Shown here piece after piece: positions 8,235-16,435 of a stretch of DNA of 35,345 nt. This DNA is from an uncultured Rhodospirillales bacterium (GTDB taxonomy: Bacteria > Pseudomonadota > Alphaproteobacteria > Azospirillales > Azospirillaceae). Both the position numbers and the translations under genes were made by a program. Position 1 is the stretch's first letter. Every line of letters begins with the position of its first letter. The DNA lies in the NCBI GenBank assembly GCA_903927615.1, contig CAIYNU010000002.1:1-35345 (forward strand). Direction: 5' to 3'. Below the pieces are notes generated by a model. That model was not told the origin of the DNA. It ran no database searches and was given only the letters and a program-made list of their open reading frames with translations.

Positions 8235-9277
8235 GGCGATGTCCGCTCGCCGGCGGTGTTCGGGTCGGCAGGGTCGGCGGCGGCCAGCCGTCCGCGCCGC
8301 CGGGGCCGGGCGCCCCGGCCGCCCGGAATGCACTCGGCCACCACATAGAGCGGTCGTTGCTTGGCCTCGCTGTAGATGCGGCCGATATAGGCGCCGATCA
8401 CGCTCAGGCTGATGAACTGCAAACCGCCGATCAACAGCATGGCCACAAACAGCAGGGTAAAGCCGGGAACCCAGTTACTGGTGAAAAGACGCAAGACCAA
8501 GGCGTAGAGGATGCCCAACAGGGCCAGACCGGCCAGGCTCAGGCCCAGCACGCCGATCATTTTCAGCGGCACCGTGGAAAACGACAGGATGCCGTCCAGC
8601 GACAGGCGCAGCATTTTCTTCAGCGGGTATTTGGTGGTGCCGGCAAAGCGCGCCGCCCGGTCGTATGGCATCTCGACTTGCCGGAACCCCACCCAACTGG
8701 TCATGGCGCGCAGCAGCCGATGCCGTTCGGGCATGGTGCGCAGCACGTCGACCACCGCCCGGTCGATCAGACGGAAGTCGCCCACATCCAGGGGAATCGG
8801 GACATCCGAGATCGCATCGAGAAAGCGGTAAAAGTACGAAGCGGTCTTCACCTTGAACCAGGATTCGCCGTCCCGGGACCGGCGCTTGCCCAGCACCACG
8901 TCGGCGCCCTGTTCCCACAGCGCGACCATGCCGGCAATCACCTCGGGCGGGTCCTGAAGGTCGGCGTCGATGATGACCGCCGCAGCGCCCCGGACATGGT
9001 TGAGACCGGCGCTGACCGCGATCTGATGGCCGAAATTGCGCGCCAGCCGGACCACCAGCAGCCGCGGTTCGTCGCGCGCCAGTTCAGCCAGGGCCTCGAC
9101 GGTGCCGTCCCGGCTGCCATCGTCGACATAGACGATCTCCCAGTCCGGGGTAATCTCGTCCAGGCAACGGCTCAACCGCCGGTGAGTTTCCCCGATGACC
9201 TCGATTTCATTGTAGCAGGGGACGATCACCGAGAGCATGACGCTGCCGGCGGGTCTTGATCCGGGTTCTGGGTCCAT
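8231..9277 (-). CDS. GT2 polyprenyl-phosphate glycosyltransferase with two C-terminal membrane helices
   Basis: A 348-residue GT-A enzyme of the DPM1/ArnC/GtrB type. SVIVPCYNE (16-24), VDDGSRDGT (51-59) and IIDADLQDPPE (102-112) bind nucleotide and metal; NFGHQIAVSAGLNHVRG is typical of this subgroup, as are GDFRLIDR and GTTKYPLKKM. Two hydrophobic stretches near 230-250 and 260-285 anchor it, as in GtrB. Such enzymes load a sugar onto undecaprenyl phosphate for use outside the cytoplasm. The chosen ATG follows AAGGGACGCC. The C-terminus after the helices is basic and proline-rich. Coupling to the UPF0104 gene suggests a sugar-loading plus flipping pair (inference). Confidence 0.92.
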   Translation of the reverse strand: MDPEPGSRPAGSVMLSVIVPCYNEIEVIGETHRRLSRCLDEITPDWEIVYVDDGSRDGTVEALAELARDEPRLLVVRLARNFGHQIAVSAGLNHVRGAAAVIIDADLQDPPEVIAGMVALWEQGADVVLGKRRSRDGESWFKVKTASYFYRFLDAISDVPIPLDVGDFRLIDRAVVDVLRTMPERHRLLRAMTSWVGFRQVEMPYDRAARFAGTTKYPLKKMLRLSLDGILSFSTVPLKMIGVLGLSLAGLALLGILYALVLRLFTSNWVPGFTLLFVAMLLIGGLQFISLSVIGAYIGRIYSEAKQRPLYVVAECIPGGRGARPRRRGRLAAADPADPNTAGERTSP

Positions 9278-9334
9278 GGGCGTCCCTTGTCTGAATCTGG
9301 TCTGATGCGCCCGGGGGCGCAAAAAAACGGTCCG

Positions 9335-9392
9335 GGTTCCAAGGGGTCACCCCTTGCTGGGGTCCAGGGGCGAAGCCCCCGGCCGGGGCTGG
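9335..9392. repeat. GC-rich palindromic intergenic element (family copy B)
   Basis: The core GGTTCCAAGGGGTCACCCCT continues into TGCTGGGG, with AAGGGGTCACCCCTT a perfect dyad apart from its centre, followed by CCAGGGGCGAAGCCCC, a second hairpin. It fills most of the 125-bp gap between galE and the GT2 gene, so it would be transcribed within the operon message. Confidence 0.85.
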
Positions 9393-9402
9393 CCTCGATG
9401 GC

Positions 9403-10404
9403 TCATTCCTCACCTTCGCCCGGATCCGGCACGATTCCCACAGTCTGGAGGCCCAACCACGCGGTCTCCACGATCCGATCGAATTCGGTCCACACCGGCC
9501 GCCAGTTCAGCCCGGCCAGGGCCCGTGCCGGCGCCGCGATCAGCACCGGCGGATCCCCGGCCCGGCGCGGCGCGCGGCGGACCGGAACCGGCCGGCCGGT
9601 CACGCGCGCCACCGAGTCCACCAGTTCCTGAACCGAGGTGCCCCGGCCGGTGCCCAGGTTGAACACCGAACTGTCGCCCCCCTGGCGCAACCGGTCCAGC
9701 GCCCGGACATGGGCCGTGGCCAGGTCCGCGACATGGATGTAGTCCCGGATCGCCGTGCCGTCCGGCGTGTCGTAGTCGGTGCCGAAAATCTGAAAACAGT
9801 CGCGCCGGCCCAGGGCCGCCATCAGCGCCAACGGCAGGGCATGGGTTTCGGGGTCGTGGCGTTCGCCCAAGTCGCCGTCCGGGTCGGCGCCGGCCGCGTT
9901 GAAATAGCGCAGACACACCGAGCGCACGCCGTGGGCGGCGCCGAAATCCGCGAGCATCCATTCCATGGCCAGCTTGGTCGCGCCATACGGATTGACCGGC
10001 TGGGTCCGATGCTGTTCCGGGATCGGCACCGTCTCGGGGACGCCGTACACCGCCGCCGTGCTGGAAAACACGAACATGCCGATCCCGTGATCGCGCACCG
10101 CCTCCAGCAGGACCAGGCTGTCGGCCAGATTGTTCCGGTAGTAAAGGCCGGGCTTGATCACCGACTCCCCGACCGCGATCAGGCCGGCAAAGTGCATCAC
10201 CGCGTCCGGCCGGTGTTGCCGGATCACCTGATCCAGGCGGTCCCGGTTGCCCAGATCGCCGATTTCCAGGGGGCCCCAGCGCACCGCGTCGGCACAGCCG
10301 TGACCGAGATTGTCGTAAACCACCGGTTGATCGCCCGCACCGGCCAGGGCTTTGCACACATGGCTGCCGATGAACCCGGCGCCCCCCGTGACCAGAACCT
10401 TCAT
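9403..10404 (-). CDS. galE: UDP-glucose 4-epimerase
   Basis: A 333-residue extended SDR. GGAGFIGSH (7-15) is the NAD-binding loop; MHFAGLIAVGESV, FSSTAAVYG, NPYGATK (catalytic YxxxK) and LRYFNAAGADPDGDLGERH are near-diagnostic of GalE; AIRDYIHVADLA follows. It interconverts UDP-glucose and UDP-galactose in the cytoplasm, possibly also the N-acetyl forms. It lies 15 bp after the FAD oxidoreductase gene and before the GT2 gene, so it probably supplies a donor for the operon's glycosyltransferases. Length is normal for the family. Confidence 0.95.
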   Translation of the reverse strand: MKVLVTGGAGFIGSHVCKALAGAGDQPVVYDNLGHGCADAVRWGPLEIGDLGNRDRLDQVIRQHRPDAVMHFAGLIAVGESVIKPGLYYRNNLADSLVLLEAVRDHGIGMFVFSSTAAVYGVPETVPIPEQHRTQPVNPYGATKLAMEWMLADFGAAHGVRSVCLRYFNAAGADPDGDLGERHDPETHALPLALMAALGRRDCFQIFGTDYDTPDGTAIRDYIHVADLATAHVRALDRLRQGGDSSVFNLGTGRGTSVQELVDSVARVTGRPVPVRRAPRRAGDPPVLIAAPARALAGLNWRPVWTEFDRIVETAWLGLQTVGIVPDPGEGEE

Positions 10405-10419
10405 GATCCGGGGTTCCCT

Positions 10420-11766
10420 TTACCCGGCCGTCGCGGCGGACGGCGTGCCCAGGGCTTCGGCCACCTGCCGCCCGATCGCCCGGCCGTTGCGGATGGCGTA
10501 ATTGGTGCCGCGGTCTTCGGGATAAATCTGTGCCATGGAACAGATGAAGGCGTTGCCGAGGGCCGTGGCGGTCGGCGGGATCATCCGGGAATAGTGCTTT
10601 TCGACCACCGGCTGGGAATAGCGGGCCCGCCAGACCGTGGCCCGGTTGATCCAGTCGCGCCGGAAGTCGGGGAACATGCGCTGAAGGAAGGGCAGCGCAT
10701 AGTCACAGAGCGCGGCGTCGTCCATCTGATAAAGCGCGTCGCTTTCGGGCAGATACTTGGACAGATAGACGATATGACGGCCGCCATAGGACTCCGGCGG
10801 CTCGAAATTGGTATGTTCGATGACGCCCACGAACGGGAACGAGGCATCGTTGACGTTGAGCCAATAGGTCCCCGACAGGGACCGCTTCAGGTCCAGCACC
10901 AGACAGACATTCGCCAGATACCGGATCGCCCGCATCCGTTCGATGTCGGCCGCCGGCAGATGCGGCGCCATGACCTCGGCAATCTCCGGGAGCGCCGAGG
11001 TGAAAATCACCGCGCCGGCGGCCATCCGGCCCTGGCTGGTGTCCACCGCCACCACCCGGCCCCGGTCCACCACCAGACCGGTGGCGCGGACCCCGGTCCG
11101 CACCGTGCCGCCGCCGGCCTCGATCCGCCGGCAGACCGCGGCGGCCAAGGCGGCAAAGCCGCCCCGGAAATAGGCCAGCCTCTCTTGGCCGTCCTTGCCG
11201 CGGCTGCCGCCGCGCAGGGCCAGCTTGTTCCAGAACCACACGGCCGAGATTTCCCCGGCCACCGGCCCGAATTTGCCCTTGAGCAGCGGTTCCCACACCA
11301 CCGAATAGACCTTGCGCCCGCACAACCCAATCAGCCAGTCTTCCGCGGTCCGGGATTCCAGCGCCATCCAGTCCCTGACCGCCCGCGCCTGAAACACCAG
11401 CAGTCCGAGCCGGAGGCGATCGATCACCCCCAGCGGGGTAAACTTCAGCAAATCGAGCGGCTTCGACAGACGGAAGGTCCGGTTGGCATGATACATGCCG
11501 GTCTTCGAGGTCCGCAGCAGAACCTGATCGGCCAGACCCAGTTCATCAATCAGGGTCATGACGTGGCGGTCGTTGGTGAACCAGTGATGGTAGAATTTCT
11601 CCAGCTTGACCCCGCCGACCTCAAAGCTTCCGGCCAGACCGCCGACCTCGGCCTCGGCCTCCAGGACGGTGACGGAAAAACCCCGGGCGGTCAGTTCCAG
11701 GGCTGCCGACAATCCTGAAAAGCCGCCGCCGACAATGACAATCTCTGAAGAAAGATCATGATCCAT
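10420..11766 (-). CDS. NAD(P)/FAD-dependent oxidoreductase (flavin amine oxidase/protoporphyrinogen-oxidase-like)
   Basis: A 448-residue flavoprotein. IVIVGGGFSGLSAALEL (8-24) is the dinucleotide-binding beta-alpha-beta motif, followed by VLEAEAEVGGLAGSFEVGG, the GGxxxS region of the amine oxidase superfamily. The C-terminal RGTNYAIRNGRAIGRQVAEAL is the second FAD-contacting segment. LLKGKFGPVAGEISAVWFWNKLA is typical of family members found in O-antigen and exopolysaccharide clusters, whose substrate is generally not established. It is the first gene of the minus-strand operon with galE, GT2 and the UPF0104 protein. Oxidation or desaturation of a sugar or lipid carrier is possible; I cannot narrow it. 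Confidence 0.88.
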   Translation of the reverse strand: MDHDLSSEIVIVGGGFSGLSAALELTARGFSVTVLEAEAEVGGLAGSFEVGGVKLEKFYHHWFTNDRHVMTLIDELGLADQVLLRTSKTGMYHANRTFRLSKPLDLLKFTPLGVIDRLRLGLLVFQARAVRDWMALESRTAEDWLIGLCGRKVYSVVWEPLLKGKFGPVAGEISAVWFWNKLALRGGSRGKDGQERLAYFRGGFAALAAAVCRRIEAGGGTVRTGVRATGLVVDRGRVVAVDTSQGRMAAGAVIFTSALPEIAEVMAPHLPAADIERMRAIRYLANVCLVLDLKRSLSGTYWLNVNDASFPFVGVIEHTNFEPPESYGGRHIVYLSKYLPESDALYQMDDAALCDYALPFLQRMFPDFRRDWINRATVWRARYSQPVVEKHYSRMIPPTATALGNAFICSMAQIYPEDRGTNYAIRNGRAIGRQVAEALGTPSAATAG

Positions 11767-12122
11767 CTTGATCGCACACCAGTTTTATTCCGTCTGCTGC
11801 TCTTCCGTCCGCGCGATCCCGCCGGATCGCCGCCGCCCGATTGACCCCAATGACCGATTTTCGTCAGGCCTCGCGGCTGAAGCCAATCATCAGTGCGGTC
11901 CATTTGCCGACGACCGCCTCGAAAGTCCCCGATTCAATGGCGCTGTTCTCTGGAAACTGACACGCCGCGGTGGGGGGTGTCAATTTTTTCGCCGGGCCGC
12001 CGCCGGCCCTGGGGCTGGCGAGTCCCCCCCGTTTCCCCCGCCGCCGCCGTTTTCATCGGCCGCCGTTCGTGGTAACAAAAAAACAGGCGCCATCACGGAT
12101 CACTTGCGAGCGGACCGAAAGC
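11767..12122. other. Divergent intergenic region
   Basis: A 356-bp gap between the oxidoreductase operon (leftward) and the 12123 gene (rightward), so promoters for both are expected here. I see G/C-runs around 11970-12050 and a poly-A run near 12077, but no convincing -35/-10 pair, operator or terminator. An open frame crosses it on the plus strand but its predicted N-terminus is low-complexity, so I treat it as non-coding. Confidence 0.5.
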
Positions 12123-12743
12123 ATGATCATGCAGGACTGTTGGACGATCGCCCGGTCCCGGATCTGCTGCGGGCTGGCCGCTGTGCGGTCCCGTCGTCCG
12201 GTCCTGGTGTCGGCGGTCATCCTGCTGATGGTCGCGGGGTTGTGGATTTTCGGCCGGCTTTTCATCCTGGCCTATGGTCCGGCGATGAACCCGATCCTGG
12301 ATCTCACCGTCGTGGCGATTTCCAGCGATTCCGAAGCGGACCACGACCCGTCGCGGGCCCGAAACCTCTTCGACGGCCGACCCGCGCTCGGCCGTTTGGG
12401 GCAGGCCTGGACCTCGGCGCCGACCCCGCCGCCTCATTTCGTCCTGATCGAGTTCGACCGGGACTACCCGCTCTCCTCCATGCGGATTTATAACCGCAAG
12501 GAGACCAGGCTCGACGCCCTGTCGGTCCGGGTCCGGGGCGCTTTCGGCGAAAGGCTGGTGTTCGAGACCCGGGGCCTGACCGGGATCGATCCCATCGAGA
12601 TTCCCCTGGACGGCAAGCGCATCCGGTCCATCCGGATCGACGTGCTGGCCAATAGCCTCAACGGGCGCCGGCGTGCGAATGCCGATATCGGCGAGATTGA
12701 TTTCCCGGGTTTCCGGGTGCGATTGGCCGATCAGAATAACTGA
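12123..12743 (+). CDS. Membrane-anchored protein with a discoidin/galactose-binding-like domain
   Basis: A 206-residue protein if it starts at MIMQDCW (a second ATG lies two codons on). Residues about 26-50 (PVLVSAVILLMVAGLWIFGRLF) form one transmembrane helix. The rest looks like an F5/8-type C beta-sandwich: ARNLFDGRPALG, AWTSAPTPPPHFVLIEFDRD, YPLSSMRIYNRKETR and a closing ADIGEIDFPG match the usual FDG..W.S...I.F...Y.L..I.IYNR pattern. Such domains commonly bind carbohydrate. It is 16 bp from a GT-C-like membrane enzyme and may present or bind its glycan (inference). I do not recognise the full-length family. Confidence 0.6.
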   Translation: MIMQDCWTIARSRICCGLAAVRSRRPVLVSAVILLMVAGLWIFGRLFILAYGPAMNPILDLTVVAISSDSEADHDPSRARNLFDGRPALGRLGQAWTSAPTPPPHFVLIEFDRDYPLSSMRIYNRKETRLDALSVRVRGAFGERLVFETRGLTGIDPIEIPLDGKRIRSIRIDVLANSLNGRRRANADIGEIDFPGFRVRLADQNN

Positions 12744-12759
12744 TGAGAGCAGAATAATC

Positions 12760-14355
12760 ATGCAACAAGCACCGGGGCCTAAGCTTGCGCTGAATATCAG
12801 CAGAAGAGCGTTTGTTATGGCCTGCTCGATGGTCATTTTCGGATATTTTGCGTTATGGCTGTTGAATTTTAAAGATATCTATGGCTGGATTATGGATGAT
12901 GGCTATTACTTTTATCGTGGGACCAAGATTGTTGAAAATCCCTGGAAGCTGTTCGATACCTGGAATTATGTTCACCTTAACCATCTAATATTTGGCACCC
13001 TTCCGATCCTCTTGAATTACGACATACCGAGTCTGACGCTGCCCGAATTTGAGGCCAGGACCGGGATTTTTCGAGGGTTTTTATTACTGACGATTTTACT
13101 TCATGGCGCCTTGATTGCTCTGTGGATGATCATTCTCGACCGGCTCCGGCTGAACCGCTTGATCGCGCTGGCGGCGTTCCTGTTGTTCGTGACCGGGCCA
13201 ACCCTGACCTTCTGGGCGCCGCTGCCGGATTCGCGGATGTTGGGGTTGCTGGCGTTTCTGCCGGGATGGCTGATCCTGTTCAGGCTGGATACTGCCCACC
13301 GGCTGGCCATCCCCCGGCCCTGGGGACGAACGGCCTTTTGGGTGGGAGTCCTGTTCAGCCTATCGCAATCCCTGCAATACACGACAATTTACATCATTAT
13401 GCCGGTGCTTTTCGTCTACTTTTCTCACGCGATGATCACCTGCCGGGACCGGATCGGGGTTGCGCGCATGGCGCTCGCCTGCCTTGCCGGGTGTCTGACG
13501 GTGCCCCTGGTCACGGAGCTGCTGAGCGCCGCGGCCGGTGTTCCGACCGCCTTGGGTCCGTTCATGACCTATCTGGAACGGTGGAATGCGCACCGGGCCT
13601 TCGACACCCTGGAACCGCCCCGGGTCATGTGGCTGCGCATGTTCACCCTGGAACTGGGCTGGCCGCTGTGCGGTCTGGCGGTGGTCGGCCTGGCGGCGGC
13701 GCTGGCCGGTTCCGGGACGCGGTCTGGCGTGGACCGGCGGACACTGTCGTTGCTGGCCGTCGTGATCGTGATCGGCCTGTGCCAGCAGTTTTTCTCGGGC
13801 TCTCAGGCCATGTTCCGACAGGTGTCGGTGCTGCTGCCGTTCCTGTTCATCTTCGTGGCCATCGGCGCCGTGGCCGTGGCGTCCGTGGTCCCCGGGCCAC
13901 GGGCGCGGGCCGCCGTCGCCGCGGTGATTCTGGTGGTGGCCGCCATCATTCCGGTTCGGGAAAGCATCACCGTTTTCCGGGCGCAACGCGGTCTGGGCGA
14001 GGTGATGGACTGGGCCGCCGCCGCGGCCGACGGTCACCGGGTCCGCTGGCTGCCGATTGCCTGGTTTGCTCCCGGCGAGACCGCGGTCCGGACCGAGGCT
14101 GAACTCCGAAACCTTGACCCCGATGACCTGTTGATCACCTATTTCCCCTATACTTTTCTGAATACCTATCCGGAGGTCGAAGCGGTCTTAAATCGGTTGC
14201 CGCCCCTCTATTCCCGGCCGACTCTTTACACCACCAATGCCATGTGGTGCGAAACCCATGCCCGCGGCAGCCCCGATACCCGCCAGGTTCCGGTGCGTTC
14301 GGAGGCTCGGGTCTATCGGGTGGGGGATCTTCTGGAGCAATGGCCGGCCCGATAA
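12760..14355 (+). CDS. Polytopic membrane protein, probable GT-C glycosyltransferase
   Basis: A 531-residue protein with about ten hydrophobic segments and a soluble C-terminal domain of about 110 residues. After the first helix comes WIMDDGYYFYRG: adjacent acidic residues in the first extracytoplasmic loop are the GT-C catalytic signature, as in PMT, ArnT and related enzymes that use polyprenyl-phosphate sugars. The ATG at 12760 is used because the preceding gene ends 16 bp earlier; the frame is open further upstream but would overlap it. The first 300 bp or so are clearly AT-richer than the rest. Donor and acceptor are unknown. A distant or non-catalytic membrane protein cannot be excluded. 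Confidence 0.62.
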   Translation: MQQAPGPKLALNISRRAFVMACSMVIFGYFALWLLNFKDIYGWIMDDGYYFYRGTKIVENPWKLFDTWNYVHLNHLIFGTLPILLNYDIPSLTLPEFEARTGIFRGFLLLTILLHGALIALWMIILDRLRLNRLIALAAFLLFVTGPTLTFWAPLPDSRMLGLLAFLPGWLILFRLDTAHRLAIPRPWGRTAFWVGVLFSLSQSLQYTTIYIIMPVLFVYFSHAMITCRDRIGVARMALACLAGCLTVPLVTELLSAAAGVPTALGPFMTYLERWNAHRAFDTLEPPRVMWLRMFTLELGWPLCGLAVVGLAAALAGSGTRSGVDRRTLSLLAVVIVIGLCQQFFSGSQAMFRQVSVLLPFLFIFVAIGAVAVASVVPGPRARAAVAAVILVVAAIIPVRESITVFRAQRGLGEVMDWAAAAADGHRVRWLPIAWFAPGETAVRTEAELRNLDPDDLLITYFPYTFLNTYPEVEAVLNRLPPLYSRPTLYTTNAMWCETHARGSPDTRQVPVRSEARVYRVGDLLEQWPAR

Positions 14356-14356
14356 C

Positions 14357-14385
14357 GCCGGCCGGTGCCGGGCCTGACGGCCGGC
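14357..14385. terminator. Hairpin between convergent genes
   Basis: GCCGGCCG (14357-14364) is complementary to CGGCCGGC (14378-14385), a GC-only 8-bp stem right after the GT-C-like gene's stop and ahead of the convergent sulfotransferase stop. It may end transcription from both sides, but there is no T-run, so it is not a standard intrinsic terminator. Confidence 0.35.
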
Positions 14386-14393
14386 CGGTGATG

Positions 14394-14435
14394 TCAGGAA
14401 CCGGGTGGCTTCAGGAACCGGGCGGCTTCAGGAAC
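14394..14435. repeat. 17-bp tandem duplication spanning the sulfotransferase stop codon
   Basis: TCAGGAACCGGGTGGCT (14394-14410), TCAGGAACCGGGCGGCT (14411-14427) and a partial third copy TCAGGAAC (14428-14435). On the minus strand the TCA at 14411 is the sulfotransferase stop. The unit is not a multiple of three, so copy-number change would alter the frame and the C-terminus. Confidence 0.85.
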
Positions 14436-15238
14436 AGGGACGTCGGCACCGAACGCACCACGCCTTCGGAGCGCGTGTCGTTGCCGGTTTCACGGATGAT
14501 CACGGTCAGGGGGTGAAGAGTCTCGCTGCGGCTGGCGAGAGTCGGCAGCCGGGGATGGCTGCGGACATGATCGGCCAGCTGTTGGTCGAACCGGTTGCGG
14601 TCCAGGATTTCATCACGATAGGATGATGAGTCAAATTTGTAACGAGCCGTCGTGCTGTTCAGGCGGTCGATCTCGACATTGGGCAGTTGGTAAAGGGACA
14701 GATAATATTCGGTCAGTTGATCGCACAGATGATGATCGACATAACTGTGAAAATGGCGGTCAAGAGTCTCGAGGGCGGTGTCCAGGGTGGACGGCCGGGC
14801 CGCCACGCCAAACCGGGAGGCGCCAAGCTGCTTGACCGCGCGATTGGTATTTTCCTCGCTTCTCAGCACACTTTCGAAGCCGGCGGCGCTGACCGGCTGG
14901 CTCCGGCGCATGCACTGATAGGTATATTCTGATGTCAATCGCGCCACGGGTTCGCGCAAGATGGTGGTCATCAGAAACGGCTGCTCGAATTTCAGGTGAG
15001 CTCCAAAGGCTTTATGGGTGCCGACCAGGGTATAGCGCAATCCCTTAACCGGCGTGTCGCGGGCGATATCGTCATAACGGAACATCTCGGGCCGGGCCCC
15101 GTCCCCGGTCATCCGATGCCGTTCGATCCAGGCGTGACGCAACGCCGTAAAGAAGCTGACGCCCCCGGTCTTCGGCACGTGATAGAAGAACAAGGCCCGC
15201 TCGGTGCCGACCTCGTGGTCAATTCTGCTCCGATACAT
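14411..15238 (-). CDS. Sulfotransferase family protein
   Basis: A 275-residue PAPS-dependent sulfotransferase-like protein. FFYHVPKTGGVSFF (near residue 17) is the 5'-phosphosulfate-binding loop of the Sulfotransfer_2 family; TTILREPVARLTSEYTY contains the Arg and Ser that bind the 3'-phosphate. It would transfer sulfate from PAPS to a hydroxyl, most plausibly on a sugar given its neighbours. The ATG at 15238 is chosen because AAAGGATGGAGC precedes it directly; the frame is open to 15322. It is the last gene of a minus-strand group with WbpV-like, WbpL-like and PP2C genes. The stop lies inside a short tandem duplication. Confidence 0.85.
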   Translation of the reverse strand: MYRSRIDHEVGTERALFFYHVPKTGGVSFFTALRHAWIERHRMTGDGARPEMFRYDDIARDTPVKGLRYTLVGTHKAFGAHLKFEQPFLMTTILREPVARLTSEYTYQCMRRSQPVSAAGFESVLRSEENTNRAVKQLGASRFGVAARPSTLDTALETLDRHFHSYVDHHLCDQLTEYYLSLYQLPNVEIDRLNSTTARYKFDSSSYRDEILDRNRFDQQLADHVRSHPRLPTLASRSETLHPLTVIIRETGNDTRSEGVVRSVPTSLFLKPPGS

Positions 15239-15357
15239 GCTCCATCCTTTGGCAGTCCCTGCTCGCACAAGCCGCGTGCCTTGAATATCCTCTCTGCCTT
15301 CCCGGAAATCCAGGGGAAGCACGCCGCCGCCGGGAGGCTGGCCCCCCGGAGCCCCGA

Positions 15358-16329
15358 TCAGAGGCGTTGCTCCCGCACGCCGTCGACGGTTGCCTTCAGC
15401 CCCTGATCAACCGTAACCGGCGGCACCCACCCCAGCGCGCCCCTGAACGCCGAATCATCAACCTCCAGGGACCCGCACAACCGCTGGAACGCCGCCGACG
15501 CGCCCAGTGCGCCGGCCGCCAGCCGCAGCACCGCCGGCGGCACCGCAAACAGCCGGGCCGGCCGGCCGAAGTGGAAAGCCAGCCGGCGGATCAATTCGGG
15601 CACGGCCAGGGCCGGGCCGTCGTGAATCAGAAAGACCCGATGGGCGGCGCCGGGATGGTCGATCGCCCGGCACACGGCATCGGCCAGGTTGCCGACGAAC
15701 ACCAGGCTGCGCCGGTTATCCAGGGCGGCCAGCGGCAGCGGCAGGCCCGATCGGGCCAGGCGCAACAGTTTGTGGAAGTTCGCGCCCACGCCCGGTCCGT
15801 AGACCAGCGGCGGTCGCAAGACCACCCAATCCATGGCGGGTCCGGCGGCCTGAGCCAGGGCGGCCTCGGCCTCGAGCTTGGAGCGGCCATAGGGATCGGC
15901 GGGGGCCGGGGGCGTCGCTTCGGTCAGCGGCCCCGGGCGGCCATCCTTGCCCACCGGACCAGCTTCCCCCACCGCCTTCACGCTGCTCATCAGCAGGAAC
16001 CGTCGAACCCCGGCCGCCGCCGCCGCTTCGGCCAGCCGCCGGGTACCGTCAACATTGGTCCGGCGGTAAAGCGCCGTCGCCTCGGGACCGGCCTCGCCCA
16101 TGACATGAACCCGGGCCGCCAGATGCACCACCCGATCGACGCCGGCCAGGGCCGCCGACCAGTCGGTGGCGGGGCCAAGCTCGCCCACCATCACCTCTTC
16201 GATCCCGGCCGGCAGGGCGGCGGCCGGGCGGCGGAGGGCAACCCGGACCCGATGGCCGCCGTCGAGCAGACGGGGCAGTAAGGCACGGCCGACGAAACCG
16301 GTGGCGCCGGTGACCAGGACCCGGGTCAT
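15358..16329 (-). CDS. NAD-dependent epimerase/reductase, WbpV/WreQ-like extended SDR
   Basis: A 323-residue SDR with TGATGFVGRALL (7-18), VVHLAARVHVMGE, LMSSVKAVGE and DPYGRSKLEAE carrying the catalytic YxxxK. The HLAARVHVM block and the downstream VYGPGVGANF stretch are typical of the subgroup found beside WecA/WbpL-type transferases, as in P. aeruginosa WbpV-WbpL and Rhizobium WreQ-WreU. Those proteins reduce a 4-keto-6-deoxy-HexNAc nucleotide to a quinovosamine-type sugar. The same product is an inference here; a GalE-like epimerase is the alternative. It is separated from the WbpL-like gene by a palindromic repeat element. Confidence 0.82.
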   Translation of the reverse strand: MTRVLVTGATGFVGRALLPRLLDGGHRVRVALRRPAAALPAGIEEVMVGELGPATDWSAALAGVDRVVHLAARVHVMGEAGPEATALYRRTNVDGTRRLAEAAAAAGVRRFLLMSSVKAVGEAGPVGKDGRPGPLTEATPPAPADPYGRSKLEAEAALAQAAGPAMDWVVLRPPLVYGPGVGANFHKLLRLARSGLPLPLAALDNRRSLVFVGNLADAVCRAIDHPGAAHRVFLIHDGPALAVPELIRRLAFHFGRPARLFAVPPAVLRLAAGALGASAAFQRLCGSLEVDDSAFRGALGWVPPVTVDQGLKATVDGVREQRL

Positions 16330-16335
16330 CGGTCC

Positions 16336-16430
16336 GGAGCCCCTGGGGGCGTTGCCCCCGAGCCCCCACCCGGGGCGTTGCCCCTTGGAGCCCCACCAAG
16401 GGGTGACCCCTTGGCACCCATGACCAAGGC
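16336..16430. repeat. GC-rich palindromic intergenic element (family copy C)
   Basis: It contains GGGGGCGTTGCCCCC, then CGGGGCGTTGCCCC, then CCAAGGGGTGACCCCTTGG (a 19-bp dyad), ending ATGACCAAGGCCGGTCCT. It fills the gap between the WbpL-like and WbpV-like genes and would form several stacked hairpins in the message. Confidence 0.88.
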
Positions 16431-16435
16431 CGGTC

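Noticed and set aside
9709-11718. 669-codon plus-strand frame opposite galE and the FAD oxidoreductase
   Set aside because: It spans two clear minus-strand genes and their junction; composition is that of a GC-bias shadow.
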